Shown here piece after piece: positions 35,001-48,281 of a stretch of DNA of 64,000 nucleotides. The notes below the pieces were generated by a model. That model made no database searches. It saw nothing but the letters and a program-made list of their open reading frames with translations, and had not been told where the DNA came from. The first letter of the stretch is position 1; each line of letters starts with the position of its first letter. The position numbers and the translations under genes are program-made. The stretch spans positions 95,423,087-95,487,086 of the forward strand of contig CM043966.1 in the NCBI GenBank assembly GCA_014529385.2, written 5' to 3'. The stretch comes from Adiantum capillus-veneris. Taxonomy: Eukaryota > Streptophyta > Polypodiopsida > Polypodiales > Pteridaceae.

Positions 35001-36045
35001 TTTCTCAAGGCTACAAACGTAGTGAGTTCGATCACTGTCTATATACAAAGAAGGCTAAGGATGGCAGTTGGCTGATCCTTATTTTGTATGTGGATGACAT
35101 GTTGATTGCTGGCAAGCACTTGGAAGAAATTTCAGCTTTGAAGTCAAAGATGGCAAAATCGTTTGACATGAAAGACATGGGTGAGGCAAGTCATATACTT
35201 GGTATGCGCATTGAGAGAGACAGATCAAAGAAGTTGATTTGGTTATCTCAAACAGAGTATATTGACAAGGTTTTGCAACGTTTCAATATGGAGAAGGGAA
35301 AGGCATTGAGTGTTCCATTGTCACCATATGTGAAACTTAGCAACAAGATTGTCCTGTGTCTGAGGAAGAACAGGCTGAAATGGATAAGATTCCATATGCG
35401 TCTGCAGTGGGTAGTTTGATGTATGCAATGATTGCTACTTGCCCAGACATTGCATTTGCAGTGGGAGTAGTAAGTCGATACATGTCAAACCTAGGCAAGA
35501 AACATTGGGAGGCAGTGAAAGGAATATTGAGATACCTGAAAGCTACAAAGAGTATGCGTATATGCTATGGGAGTCAAGAGCTAAGTGTAAAGGGTTTTAC
35601 AGACTCGGATTATGCAGGTGACTTAGACAACCGAAGGTCTACGTCAGGGTATGTCTTTACATTGGCTGGTGGAGCAGTATCATGGCGTTCTAGATTACAA
35701 AATTGTGTTACTCAATCTACTACAGAGGCTGAATATGTTGCAGCATCAGAGGCATGCAAAGAATCAATTTGGCTTAATCGACTAGTAATAGATTTGGGAA
35801 TCAAAGAAGAGATGCCTGTGTTGTATTGTGATAGTCAAAGTGCTATACAATTGGCTCGCAATCCAGTTTATCACTCAAAGACAAAGCATGTGGATGTGAA
35901 GTATCATTTCATCAGGGAAATGCTCAAGGATAAGCAACTTCAGCTTGTCAAAGTTCACACCACAGAAAATCCTGTTGATCTACTTACAAAAGGACTTCCC
36001 TCAGAGAGCTTTGCGCATTTTCGCAAGCAGTTAGGTGTAGGGTAG
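32066..36045 (+). pseudogene. copia 2 gag-pol polyprotein, three stops and one frameshift
   Basis: ATG 32066 opens gag (NIKKLDGTNFPLWRKQI). The same frame continues through TGA 32540-32542, TAG 33938-33940 and TAG 33956-33958. A one-base loss near 35345 shifts the rest, which is open to TAG 36043-36045. Domains are the zinc knuckle CYHCGKKGHMKRDC (32768-32809), protease IIDSGAS (Asp-Ser-Gly 33020-33028), integrase HSRLGHM...CEHCLYGK, HSDLCGP, TDNGGEY and NGVAERMNRT, reverse transcriptase with YVDD (35087-35098), and RNase H with TDSDYAGDLDNRRSTSG and TTEAEYVAASE. The second TAG lies in GF.AEA, where copia 1 and M2 have Trp. All catalytic motifs survive. Confidence 0.93.
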
Positions 36046-36134
36046 TACATCACTTCTCTACATCTCTTGTATATTAGCTTGTATAGTAGCTTCTCTCACA
36101 CTTACAGTACCACATTGGACTTTAAGTGGGAGGT

Positions 36135-36326
36135 TGTTGGGGTATAAAGCCCAATGTGGTCGCCCAGGTAAGTGGGCGGGCCGCCACGTATGTACACATA
36201 TTCTTTTGTTAAAACCTAATAAGAACTCACTATGCTCTACACATTACAGTAGAGCGAGTTCACCATATCGTCGTGCTCTTCTTCTCGCACTCTCTCTCGC
36301 GTCGCACTTCCGCTCGTACTCCTTCA
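36135..36326 (+). repeat. copia 2 3' LTR
   Basis: 192 bp, same ends as the 5' LTR, followed by ATTAA. Confidence 0.95.
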
Positions 36327-36835
36327 ATTAACACCAGAGTCAAACAATTCAAATCAGCATCAAGACAGGTTTAAAACATATACCATCCATTTCAAACAAA
36401 TTCTAAATAGGATCACCAATTAAGTTCTCTAACAAAATTAAGAAAACTACTAAGTCAAGATGAAAAATCATTCTCGACATCAGTCGAGCTCGAAAGCCTC
36501 AGGTTGTTTTTGCTAGAGCTGTGCAGACATAGGAGTCTCTTGAGGAGATTAGACAATCGAAGACATTCACAGAGGGAGATTACTAACTTCTTTAGATCAA
36601 GGAATCAGGAACTAGATGAGCTTTCTTCACAACAGGCTTTAGAACGTACTTATACCAGAGGTACATTAGTTGATAGAGACATTGATCTCGAGAGAGCTAG
36701 ACACTCACATCTATGAGGGCGACCACAACATCGATGAGGCTCCATCAGAGAATCACAAATATTCTAGCAAAAAATGGGAGATGCCCATTATAGCTATTTA
36801 CAGAGGTGGACATTGATGGAGCTCTTCAGCAATCG

Positions 36836-37568
36836 ATGTACTGATTTCTTGGACAACGCCCAATGACGGGCATCCTCACGTACTGATCCTAGGGGTTAGG
36901 GAACTACCATACTATTATGATTGGACACACATTGGCACGGTTGTATGCATCTATCCTTGGGAAGCAATTGAGCATATGGTAGAGAGTGTTAGGGTCAAAG
37001 AGCTCTAGCCTGTTTTTGGTAGATGTCGAGACAGGGTGGTGCACCTCTCACAGTGCAATAGGTCCTCAATGAGGCTAGGACTGAGATCTATCATCGAGGA
37101 CAACGGTAGTTGAAACCTGGTAGCACTCAAAGTTGAAAATGTTGGCTATCTTGGGCTGAAAATGATGGCCCTTCAGCTTACAACCAGACGCTCCTCAGAC
37201 ATCTCAAGATGCATCGTTCGGAGGTTTTCTAGCATACAACAAAATGCTCCTCAGACATCCCATCTGCGTCGTTTTGACATTTTTAAGCATATAGTAAATG
37301 ATCCCCAAACATGTCGTTTGCATCATTCCGAGGTTCAAACAATACCAAAACAACATTCCTCACTACTCCACCTAGGAGATAATCACCAAGCATTGAAACC
37401 AATATAAAAATTAGAGTCAAACAATTCAAATTGGCACATGGAGAGGTTTAAAACAGATACCATTCATTTCAAACAGATTCTAAACACGATCACCAATTAA
37501 GTTCTTGAACAAAATTTAGAAAACTGCTAATTCAAGCTGAAAAAGCATTCTCGACATCAGTCGAGCTC
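36836..37568. repeat. host duplication copy 2 (uninterrupted)
   Basis: Direct repeat of 30239-30815 joined to 36332-36491. It confirms the pre-insertion sequence around copia 2. The two copies are separated by about 345 bp. No coding signal. Confidence 0.85.
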
Positions 37569-37685
37569 ACTTACTTAATTTTATTTTTGTACCCAGACAT
37601 TGGATTAGATCCACAAGGATTGTATCAATTTGGTCTCATAGATCAATTTGGCCTTTTGAATACGTTTAATATAACATTTCGTTTC

Positions 37686-37794
<109 letters not shown>

Positions 37795-37834
37795 ATTTCT
37801 TTTCATTCTATGTGTGTGTGTTTGTGTGTGTGTG

Positions 37835-39260
37835 TACCTGGCCGCTGAAGAGCGGGATAGATGGGCAGGCGAGCCTGAGATGGGGTGTGAGCTCAAGATG
37901 GGTGGGGAAGACCAAGTGTCGCTGGCATTGTGAGGCGATGGCGCTCTCTGTATGCAAAGCTATGAGGCAATGGCGCTCTTTGTATGGTTGCGATCAAAGT
38001 GAAAATGGCTCCCACGAGTAAATTTGGGTTTTTTAAAAAGTTTTTTGCGTCGCCTAAGCGATGCGGTTGCTTATACGATGCCATTCAGTTTGCAAGTGTC
38101 ACAAGATGTGACGCTCTAAACGACGCATCAAACGACTCTCTAAACAATTGATCTAACAACGCTTTTATTCTTTTTTTGGGCAAATTATTAAGTGCCGCTT
38201 AAGCGACACCCGTAAATTTTGCAAGCATCCCTAGATACAAAGCCCTCTTGTAGTGTGGGATGCGAATGTGATGCACGAGTTGGTGCTCATGTATCTTACC
38301 ATGTGGATGCACTTAGTACATGCTTTTTGGGTGTGATAATTTTGTGATTCCCCTTTGGCATAGGGGCTAATTTTCAGCTATGTTTTAAGCATCATTTATG
38401 CACCTGCTTTGCATCCAAATTCTTGCCAGGTTTGCCTATTTCCATAGTGCATGCGTGAGACAAATTTTGCAGGTTATTGTGGATATCATTGGGCACTTGC
38501 TATGTGCTATGTATAGTCTCATACGGTGATTGCACAGTGAGATGAGCTTTGGGGAAACTCATGTACAATTAAGTGTGGTGTTCTCAGCACGTGGAACATA
38601 GTGCATGTATGCATCGATATTTAGGGTGTAAGCTTAGCGATTATCTCATGATTGCCAGAGTTTTGGCAGAGTAGAGTTTATTGGATTTGTTGCCACGTTA
38701 GTGTCAGGTACTAGAGAGGTGCTTGAGCTCAGTTTTGGATCAAGTTTATAGTTGGTGTTTTGTTTGCACTTTCATTGATAGGTGTCACACTAATGTGCTG
38801 GTGGAAGTCTATTTCGGCAGAGAGATTTTGTGGTTGATGTGGTTTATGCATTGACAGAGATTGTCTCACATATTTGCATCTTTGGTGCCATATTTTTTGG
38901 ATACTTGGCAGGTGCTTTTGGATAGTTAGTTTTGCCTTCTAGTTTTCTACTTTGCTCTCATGGTCGAGAAAGGTGATCATTCAGATTGTGGCCTCTTGGG
39001 GATGGGCACTTTGATGGTTCATAGCTTGCATCATGGCAAGAGTGTATGCTTCATGCATTGACACAACAAGGTTTGCATGGGCCATTGAGTGGTGATGGAG
39101 GTAGACCTTACAAGATGTTTACGATCATTGGTAGGATCTAGAGGAGGTGGCATTATATCTACTATCCCTTTTCACCTTGCAGAGTCGATATATGCTCTTG
39201 TTATGCATGAGCCTACTATGAGAGCATTATGGTAGAGATTACATGTCATGTATGATAGAT
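37835..39260. other. no gene recognised; probably eroded retroelement DNA
   Basis: All frames are stop-rich. Repeated GCGAC/TAAGCGAT phrases occur at 38045-38210 (CCTAAGCGATGC, CTTAAGCGACACC), of unknown meaning. From about 38900 onward the DNA probably belongs to the eroded front part of the copia relic that becomes recognisable at 39300. Confidence 0.35.
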
Positions 39261-39299
39261 TTGAGTCATCTACGACTCGTTTGAGATAGAGGCGTTCAC

Positions 39300-40025
39300 G
39301 TCCATGCGGACACGTTATGTGTTGGCATTGTGGTCATTTAGAGCACATCAGATGACATTGTTTTTGTCGTATGAGACATCACAAGAGACATGGTTGTCTT
39401 CGAGATGCAGTTGATGTTGTTAGCTTAGTTGATTTGTCACTTGCAAGAGTAGATGCAATGTCTAAGTACATGAGTGATGTGGATGTCACATTTGCTTCAT
39501 CGTTTTCTCATTATATTCTTATGTCTATGGATTGTGCACTTCCTTTGAAGTGGTTGCTAGATGCCATTGCTATGTTTCATGTCACTCCATGCCGTGACTG
39601 GTTTTGTAGTTATTATAGTGGGATGCTTGTCCAAATGAGACAAAAATTAAACCTACATAGGTTTTTCATGATGTCACAGATCAATCTATACATAATATAG
39701 ATGTGAAATATGCGTCTAATGAGGACAGGGTAAAAATGAGGAATCTAGAGGGATGCCAAACTAGTTGTTGGTGTATACGTTTAATGATAGTAAATTGGAT
39801 GCACCTTTGTCTAGTCATACTCATTTGGATTCTTATCATGCTTCTTTTGCATCATATTGAGATTCTTTGGTTGTTTCAAGTATGTTGGACAAGGATGAAC
39901 CCTTTAAATTTGATGAAGCATAGAATATAAAGAATTTGATGGTTTCTATACAAGATGAATATGATGCACTTGTGAAAAATTATACTTGGTCTTTATGTGA
40001 CTTGCCTTATGGCAAGAAGGCCATT
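39300..40025 (+). pseudogene. copia relic: zinc knuckle, protease, linker and RT start, integrase missing
   Basis: A knuckle reading CWHCGHLEHIR-stop-HC lies near 39310-39360. A frame at 39371-39700 contains KWLLDAIAMFHVTPCRDWF, which aligns with the copia protease block but has DAIA instead of the catalytic DSGA. About 80 bp later the linker phrase DSKLDAPLSS (near 39785) appears, as in M2 and copia 1, followed by the RT start DEYDALVKNYTWSLCDLP (about 39955-40010). The roughly 1.2 kb of integrase expected between protease and linker is absent. Homology stops at about 40025. No LTR was recognised. Confidence 0.75.
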
Positions 40026-42561
40026 TACACACCAATTATTACATTCTCCATTGTGTACCTTGTGCTTGTTCTCCATCTCCAAGTTGTGTGTGCATTCCTA
40101 CAACCCTAACTCCAACAAAAAAAGATAGAAAAAAGACAAGTGTATAGGATGGCAGTAGAGAATAGGACACAAAGGTGTGTGTGTGTGTGTGTGTGTAGTT
40201 ATTTTTACTTAAATAATAAGACATAAATAAACTTTAACATTCAAAAGACAGTTGGCTTTAGAGAAAATCCAATGATTAGTACAAAAACAACTCAGTCTTA
40301 GAATTATCTTTGTACATGGCTTATGAGAATGAGGCCTCATTCTAGTATACAGTGATAATGGCTCATTAAAGAAGTACTTCCTAAGTAGTAGGAGCAAGTG
40401 TAATCATGGATAGACATTTACTTCAAGCCAAAAAAAATTCCAAGAAAGGATAGAGTCCTCACTTGCATCCATTCAATCAAGACAATAGATACGTTAGTCT
40501 TGAATGCCTTTTACAGGTGTCAACGGACTATATCTGTTGTTATCCATGTCCAACTTACAACTTTTTTTACTTTAAACAAACGTCCAAAGTGTATATGTAT
40601 TTCAATTTTGTAGAAAATTTCTTTTTAATTTTTTTTAAAAGGCCATTATCCCTTTGAATTATGGTTTTTATTATATGTATGGTTTTTATATAACCCAATT
40701 TTTAATAGACCTTAAAAAGATATTCATATATGTATCATTTTGATCATAAAGCCACCGCCCCTTTTGATCCAAGTGACTTAATACCACCATTAGTTCAAAG
40801 TTATATTGTGTTTACTTCTCAACCATACACCATCAAAATTTTCCACAACTTTTTCTTTTACTTAGTGTGGCAAAACTAATCAGACAACTCTCCTAGACTA
40901 ATCAAGTATATGTGGGATACTTCTTACCACCTCTATCTTGAAAACTATTAGTCAAAACATAGTAACTTTGTCCTTAGCATTAGATACAACCCTCAAAAAC
41001 ATCGTGTTACACTTCAAATAGTTTGTATGTTGCTTGTCTTAGGCAAAAAGAACTCAGCTTAGCATATCAAATCCTCTTCACTTAGTTTGAGTAAGAGGAA
41101 CAAAAAAATACCAAAACTGTATACACAAGTGTTCATAAGCCATGCCTTAAGAAAAAAAAAACTTATTATATCCAGACGGTTCAGTCACGACATGGTTATC
41201 AAAAAACCTCCATCATGGTATGCAATGTGACCCAGATCATAGTGCGCAATATATTATCAATTTGACACCACAATTATGCTAGCATCCCAACAAAAAACCA
41301 TGCATCAAATGCAACAAAGGCTCATTGGACCCGGACCCCCCTTTTTTTAATAGGTAATCCCAATATTCCTAGCCAGTACGTAGATACACCACTGGTGTAT
41401 CTTGATTTTTTAAATGGCATCGACAACTTAAACCCGCAGCTAATAGCCCAAAATATTGAATCAGTACGCAGAACTACGAGCCCAAAACCTAGGCCTCACA
41501 CTTATTTCCATGGTTACCCGTGAAGTGCATGCGTACGACCTAATGCCAGTTATCCCTAAACATAAAAAAGATGGCCAAAAATCCCAGTTTGTTTCCAGAA
41601 TGCCAGCCACACCATTGGTGTAGAGATATCTACACCCTTGCAGTCATAAAACACAAGGCATGTGAAAAAAGCCCTTCAAAAATCCTTGCAATTCTCATTT
41701 ATCTTCTCAGGCCGAGTGATTTTTATGCTCAAAGTCAAAACAAATGAAAAGAAATTATGTCAACCACTATTTTTTTTTAATACCTGCATCATAAAAAAAA
41801 GACCAGAGAAAGCATGGACTGGTTTTCTTTTAAAGCTCATGGCCTCTAAATCTCAAAGCCACATCATTTCCTTGTATATCATATAAAACCAGAACGTCTC
41901 TTGAAAAAAAAACCATAAAAAATTTGTTTGTACAGAATGCGGACCTAAGAAGCACCATGTTTTTCCACAAGCTCCATCGTTAGATAGTAGGCAAGCTTCC
42001 AGAAAAATCCTTGAATCTCTCTTTACACCAACACAAACACCAAAAAAAAGAGACTAAGTGAGGGGCTCAGGGCCATCCTCACCTTTATATAATGCTTGAT
42101 GATGATGCAGACCCGCGTCTTTGAATTTTTCTTGATTTCCAAAGTGTCTGGCTACAAGCGACAGTCGCCATGGCCCGATAGCAGTCTGAGTTGGAGAGAA
42201 GAGAGAAAAAATCATCATCATGCAACGTGCGGGTGCACAGAGCTCATATGACAGTAAGGTTGTGAGATAGATAATGTAAGCGATAGGCGTGAACTAATCA
42301 ATATACACAAGGTCATTTAACTCAATACCCAAAAATGCTCGCCAATTACCATTATTATGGGGTAATGTCCCATACTCTATGCGCCTTTGAGAGGCTTCAC
42401 AAAGTGATGCTTTAAGGGGCCACTCCCACAAAAAAAGAGGAAGGGGGGGGAGGGGGGGATTTTTTTTTCTTTTTATTTGAGGGGTTGTGGGGGTAAATAA
42501 ATCCTAAACCCAACCTGATAAAGAGTCGGTTTTTGTACTGGACAAGCTGTATAAGTACTTC

Positions 42562-42608
<47 letters not shown>

Positions 42609-43379
42609 GTGGGGTGAAAGAGACTTCTTGGGAGAAATGTGGGATATGGGCTGGAAAAGAGGCAAGGTGGAATTACTGTAGAATGTGTGTGTATTATTGT
42701 GTGGGCAAAGGTGATGTCAGGCGAAGCATGTGCAAGAGCGGTTTCACTCGATGGTGCATGCAAGCGAACAATGTAAAGCAGAGTAGGTGTAATAAACACA
42801 GATGGTGACATGAGCAAAATGGGATGATGCAACCTTATGAGGGGGCAATTTTTTATTATTATTGTGTTAATATCTCTAATAAGTTAGAAATTAAATTCTA
42901 GATCAAAATTGAATAAAAATACCCAAACATATATGCAATTACCCAAAAGTGAATAAAAATACCCAAACATATACGAAAACATAAAGATTGACATACTAAA
43001 ACTGGCTAACTTTAAAATGCATTTTTGGAGCCAATTTCTCCCAATTCATCAAATTTTATAGCATGATAGGCTAAAGGCATGGTTTGGTGGTATAAAATGT
43101 GGTGTCTTTGCCACCACATGCCTTTGATAGAACTTTCATTTTTTATTTGTTTTGGTTGTAGAATTTTTATCTTCTTAAATGTATAAAAGCTCTTTTGAAT
43201 ATATAATATTATGGTTGTTAATTTTGGGGCGATCATTAATGTTGTTTCAAGCCAAAAATTGGGCCTGGGAAACACCGTTTTTTTTTTTGGGGGGGGGGGG
43301 GAGGCAGGGTTTTGTGGCAAAGCAGGACAAAGTTGCATACATGTCAAACCCAAAGAAGAGGACAAAGGGTGTTCTCTAT

Positions 43380-43469
<90 letters not shown>
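40026..43469. other. AT-rich intergenic DNA with microsatellites, no gene recognised
   Basis: No coding domain was found on either strand. It includes (GT)n at 40173-40196 and 42562-42606, a G/T-rich run at 42440-42475, (CT)n at 43382-43421, (CA)n at about 43427-43468 and a 21-nt near-perfect palindrome at 41382-41402. The (CA)n tract directly abuts the 5' LTR of Gypsy A. Confidence 0.5.
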
Positions 43470-44289
43470 TGTCATAAAAACAAATATCTAATTCTCCCAA
43501 ATGATTTTCTCATGTTAAACTGATCATTTAATATGGGAAACTACTAGGGGAATAAAAGCTAGAATATTGGTAAGGCTGCCACACCGGTCTCAACAGGGAT
43601 CCAAAGGAGGGAAAATAGGGATCCAAAGGGAGGTAGTCTAAAAAAGGCCAATGTGCATCAATGGAGCTTAGAAGACCTAAGGTTCAGCTCCATTAAGACC
43701 TCCTAGAGGCTTCCACCAACAACTCTTGGCTATGGAATGCAAATCCAACCAAGAGCCAAGCTTCAATAGTATGCTCATCTCCTCTACCATGCTAATTACT
43801 AAGCTAAGCTATGCTATTAGAGTGATTATGTTTTCTCATAAGATACATCTTATTCCTCTCAATCTTTCCTCATTCCCTGCTAGCTCACCATTTTTGAAGG
43901 TGTGTGAGGTCTTGGGACTGAGGCTAGGGACACTAGGTGTGTTTTTCAAGCATAATTTGGTGCATGAAGCTTCCATCTTCATTGCACTAACGAGTTTTTT
44001 CAAGGAACACAAGAATTGTATTGTACAAAAGTCTCCTTTGATGGGAGAAGCTATAATATAAAGCCTTTATGGAGGGGGGACCGGCTCCATGTAAATCTGG
44101 TCCTCAACTGTTGTCAATTGTTCTATTTCTCTCTCTTTTCAAGTATTGTCTATGCCAAACTAGCTAGTTGCAATTGCCTTCTCAAATGAAGTACTCTCTC
44201 TATGCCCATTAGGAACTTGTTCTTAATGAAATGCTCACTATGTTACCATTTTCTGCTACACACAAGTTACTAGTGCATTAAATGTTACA
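43470..44289 (+). repeat. Gypsy A 5' LTR, internally deleted
   Basis: 820 bp, TGTCATAAAAAC...TGTTACA. Compared with the 3' LTR (from 62864), about 0.7 kb is missing at 43701-43713, corresponding to 63101 to about 63816. It abuts a (CA)n tract. Confidence 0.88.
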
Positions 44290-44702
44290 TTGGTATCAGA
44301 GCTATTGGTTTCTCTTTTCTGTCTCAAGAAGAGAGGTCCTCAAGCTTGCTACAAATGGTTGGTGTTATTAATTGCAAAAGAGTAAGTAGAATAGGAATTT
44401 TTTATCCTTGAAGCATGCCTACTTTATGCAGTTAACAAGGATACCGTCGAGAGCTATGGTCTTAATAATGGAGTCCTACAGGGCTTGCCTATGGCTTAAC
44501 CATTATTGAGCTATTAGAATCTTGATAGGAACCGGGTGTTGTCTTGGCTCTATTGAACTCTCTCTTCTATTCCTTGCAATTAATAATATCCGAGCCACAA
44601 GTATAGATGCTTGAGTGCTTATCTTTGAAGGTAAAGGGGGGTAGCAACTAGGAATTGAAGTGCCAAAGTACAAGTAAAAATTTACACCTAAAATTTGCTA
44701 GT

Positions 44703-47440
44703 ATGGCTGACAAAGGAAAAGAGATTGAAATGAATGTTGATAGCTTTGATTTTGGTGATGACAGAACAACTAATGATACCCCTATGCTTGTAAACTATCT
44801 TGTTTCTAGGCTTCAACAAGCCCTGGGAAATCCATCCCTCCAACGTGAAGTGCTACAGCAATTGCGTACCCATGGTATTCTCCAGACTCCCCACCAAGAA
44901 GAGAGAGTACCTAGGAAATCTCTTAGTGAGACTTCCAAAAGAGGACTCTCTCCAATAAGGGATGAAGAGGAGGATCCATATGAAGGTCTCAAAAACTTAC
45001 TACTCGATGAGGCATCTCCCTCCCAAAGGAGAACTCAAGTTTCAACCGTAGAGTCCCCCAACAAAAGAACGAGAAAGAAGAAAATCTCGTGCCATCTTGG
45101 TGGAGGTGGCTCCACGATGACCTCCCAAAAGCTCCAAAGGCTAGATGCCTAGCTTGGTGGCCAACTCTATGGATGCCTAGCTTGGTGGCTCCACGAAGAC
45201 CTCCCAAAGGCCTCGCACCATATCTACGGTCATACACCATACCATGGTGGCTTCGAGTATCAACTTCCAACAAGGGGCTAAGAGAAATCCTAAGCCCATG
45301 GAAAACAAGGACCGTAGTGAGCCTAAGGGGAAGGACAACGTCCAAAAGTCTCCCAAAGGCAATGCTAATAACAACAAAACCAAGGAGAAGGGAGTTTATA
45401 AAGGCAAAAATAAACTCTCTTCTGAAGATCTAGAGTGTTATTGAAAAGATAACCGTTGTTTTAAGTGTAGGGAGTAAGGGCATGCCTATCATACTTGCCC
45501 CCAGAAGAATACATGTAATGAGCCTCCTAGAGCTACCTTGGTCGAAATTCAAGAAGAGAATGCTCATCACAAAGGATCTCCTCTATGTCATGCTTGGGGA
45601 AAGGTAAGAGAACATGATGCTTTCATCTCTTTGACCCTAGTTCTACTCACAATTTCATATCCACGGAGCTGGCCATCAAGAAAGGCATCCAAGCCTATGA
45701 GATGGGAGATGTCCTACCTGCGGATGGAGCTTTTAAGGGGCAAGAATCCTCAATCACTCCCTTAATTGGAAAATTGAGGCTCCATGTCCAAAGCTATGTG
45801 GACAAGGAGGATTTCTTTATCTCTCCTCTCAAACATGTGGACGTAATCCTAGGGGCACCATGGTTTGATTGCATGGCCCTCAATGTTAAATTCCCTTAAA
45901 GACAAATCTACTTTAGGTACATGGAAAAAGATATGTACATAGATGCTAAGGAATTGGGTAGCACCATACCCATTGTACATAAGCAAGCTTTCAATAAGTC
46001 AATAAAGAGCTCTATTTTCATGTACATGATTTTTGTTAAAGATTCTCAAAATGAACCTAATGTTTTAGCAAAAGAAGATATAAGAAATCAAAACGAATTA
46101 GAGTTATCCAATTTCCTCAAGGGATTCCAAGATGTTTTTATTGACGACATCCCTTGTGAGCTACCTCCCAAACGAGGGGATGACGACCATGCAATTGAAC
46201 TTCTCCCAGGAAGCTCACCACCTAATAAACCTTCTTATCGAGTTTCTCAAGCTCAACAAAAGAGGAGATTATGTGACAAGTACATGAGTTGGTTGAGAAA
46301 GGCATGGTTAGTCCTAGCTCATCTCCATTTTGTTCACCAGTGTTATTAGTGCAAAAGAAATGCCTTGGAGTTGTTTTGCTCCAAGAAGGACATGCCATAG
46401 CCTATGAAAGTCTAGGGCTTGACCCTGTTGAGCAAGATCTAGGTATATATGAGAAAGAACTCTTAGTAGTTCTACATGCTCTAGACTCGTGGAAGCACTA
46501 TTTATTAGGGACTACTTTCATTCTACAAACGGATCACCAAAACCTTAAGTACTTCATGACGTAGACCAAGCTCTCCGACAAAAAAATGAGGTGGGCAAAT
46601 TTCCTTTTGCAATTTCATTTTCATATTGCTCACATCGCTTGCAAGCATAATCAAGTAGCCAATGCACTCTCAAGACGACCGAGAGTGAATGCGGTATCCA
46701 TAGCAACTTACAATGATATATCTTCTATGATAGATGAGTACGCTATTGATCTCAATTTTAAAGATGTGATTTCAACCCTGCACTAGGGAATAAGGAAGAA
46801 CCATTTACCTTACAAGATGGTTATCTTGTCTATGGCAACAGGCTGCGTTACTAACTCACTACGTGAGAAAGTAATGTATGAATCTCATGTCCTCCTTATG
46901 TGGGGCATAGAGGGATTCAATATACCCTAAAATGGATAGAAACATACTTCTATTGGCCTACCATGAAAGCAAACATATGAGACTATGTTTCAAAATGTGT
47001 GGTATGCCAAAAGATGAAGTTTGATAGAGAAAAGCAACCTGGATTGCTTCAAAATTTTCCAATCCCTAATTCACCATGGGAGAGCATATCCATGGATTTT
47101 ATCTTTGGTTTGCCCAAGTCTATCCATGGGAATGTAAGAATATGGATGATGGTGTACCTGTCAAAAAGACTATCAAAGCCCATCAAATGGAAACCCTCTT
47201 TATATCACAAATCTTCAAGTACCATGGCTTGCCAATGTCCGTAGTGTCGCACAGAGATCGTAGAATGACCAGTAATAAAGGGAAGATCAAAAAGTCCCCT
47301 GCTACTAGAAATACATGGGAAGATCTTCGCTCTGCAGATGAATATAGCCGAGACTTGTAAGAACCTTTCCAAAAGATTAAGAATTCTATATCCATCTCTC
47401 AGCAAAGGCAAAAGGTTGCTTCCGATAAGCAAAAAAGACC
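44703..47440 (+). pseudogene. Gypsy A gag-pol remnants (front part)
   Basis: ATG 44703 opens gag (MADKGKEIEMNVDSFDFGDD), followed by frameshifts. A knuckle CFKCRE-stop-GHAYHTC lies at about 45457-45500. Protease (THNFISTELAIKKGIQAYEMG, VILGAPWF) is at about 45640-45870. RT begins at DDIPCELPPK (about 46145) but jumps after LLVQKK (about 46355) directly to RNase H (LGVVLLQEGHAIAYES). The whole RT palm, including its YXDD site, is therefore deleted. RNase H continues to ACKHNQVANALSRR. Integrase keeps YVSKCVVCQKMK and WESISMDFIFGLPKS (about 46985-47115) but is shortened after HRDRRMT. Gypsy B interrupts it at 47440. Confidence 0.85.
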
Positions 47441-48218
47441 TGTCATAAAATATAATATCTAACTTTACCAAATGATTTTCTCATTTTAAACTAATAATTT
47501 AATATGGTAAGATAAAAGGGGAACAAGAGTAAGGATATAGATATGTGCTTCTAGACCTATGTCAACTTGGGACCAAAAGGAGAAATGGTTGCATCTCAAT
47601 AGGGGTCCAAAAGGGTCTACCAAAGAGCAATGTGTAATAAGTGCTTTTAGATTTACCTCAGCAAGGGACCAAGAGGAGAGATGGTTACATCTCAACAAGG
47701 GTCCAAAAGGAGGTAGTTATCAAAGAGAAACATGCATCTAATGGAGCTTAAAATACCTTAGGGTTAGCTTCATTAAAGAACTCCAAACATTAGTGTTAAA
47801 AAGTCCTTTGACCTTAGGCAAGCTAGGGCTGACCTTGAGGTGGAAATCCTACCCAAGCATGAGGTGCTTGTCGGCTTGCTAACTAAAGTGTTTAAAGTGT
47901 TTGTGAGAACCTTGTCCAAACTTAAATGACTAAGGTTCTTGAAGTGTTCAATTCAAAGATAAACTCTCAAGAGGCATAAACGGTTTCCATGCTTAATTGA
48001 CTAAGTGCTTGAAGTGTTCAATTCAAACCAATTGCCTTAAGAAGCATTAAAGGCACATGTCAAAATCCTCCATATGTGGCCTTCATGATGTAATTGAATC
48101 CTATTGGATAGGCTTTAAAGGGGTCCAAAGATAATTTAGATGCATAAAAATAAATAAATAAGTTCTTTCTCTCAAAGAGGAAAAGAAGGGCACATGTCCA
48201 AATGATATAATCAAATAA

Positions 48219-48281
<63 letters not shown>

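Larger units (their letters stand above)
30816..36326 (+). mobile_element. copia 2: Ty1/copia LTR retrotransposon, near-complete, broken
   Basis: A 5511-bp element with short 192-bp LTRs (30816-31007, 36135-36326) and target duplication ATTAA (30811-30815, 36327-36331). The primer-site region 31010-31021 reads TAGTATCAGAGC, one mismatch from consensus. The purine tract AAGTGGGAGGT precedes the 3' LTR. The LTRs differ at three positions by eye, so it is young. The leader between primer site and gag is unusually long (about 1.04 kb). Confidence 0.97.
30239..36491. repeat. host duplication copy 1 (interrupted by copia 2)
   Basis: The segment 30239-30815 plus 36332-36491 (about 737 bp once the insertion is removed) matches 36836-37568 in direct orientation. 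Shared phrases include ACTACCATACTATTATG, GGACACACATTGGCACG and CACCAAGCATTGAAAC. The copies are clearly diverged. No gene is seen in them. Confidence 0.85.

Noticed and set aside
42473-42832. 119-codon minus-strand frame rich in His-Thr
   Set aside because: Driven by the GT/CA tract at 42562-42606; no domain.
43726-44061. 111-codon plus-strand frame
   Set aside because: Lies wholly in the Gypsy A 5' LTR and is not kept open in the other LTRs.
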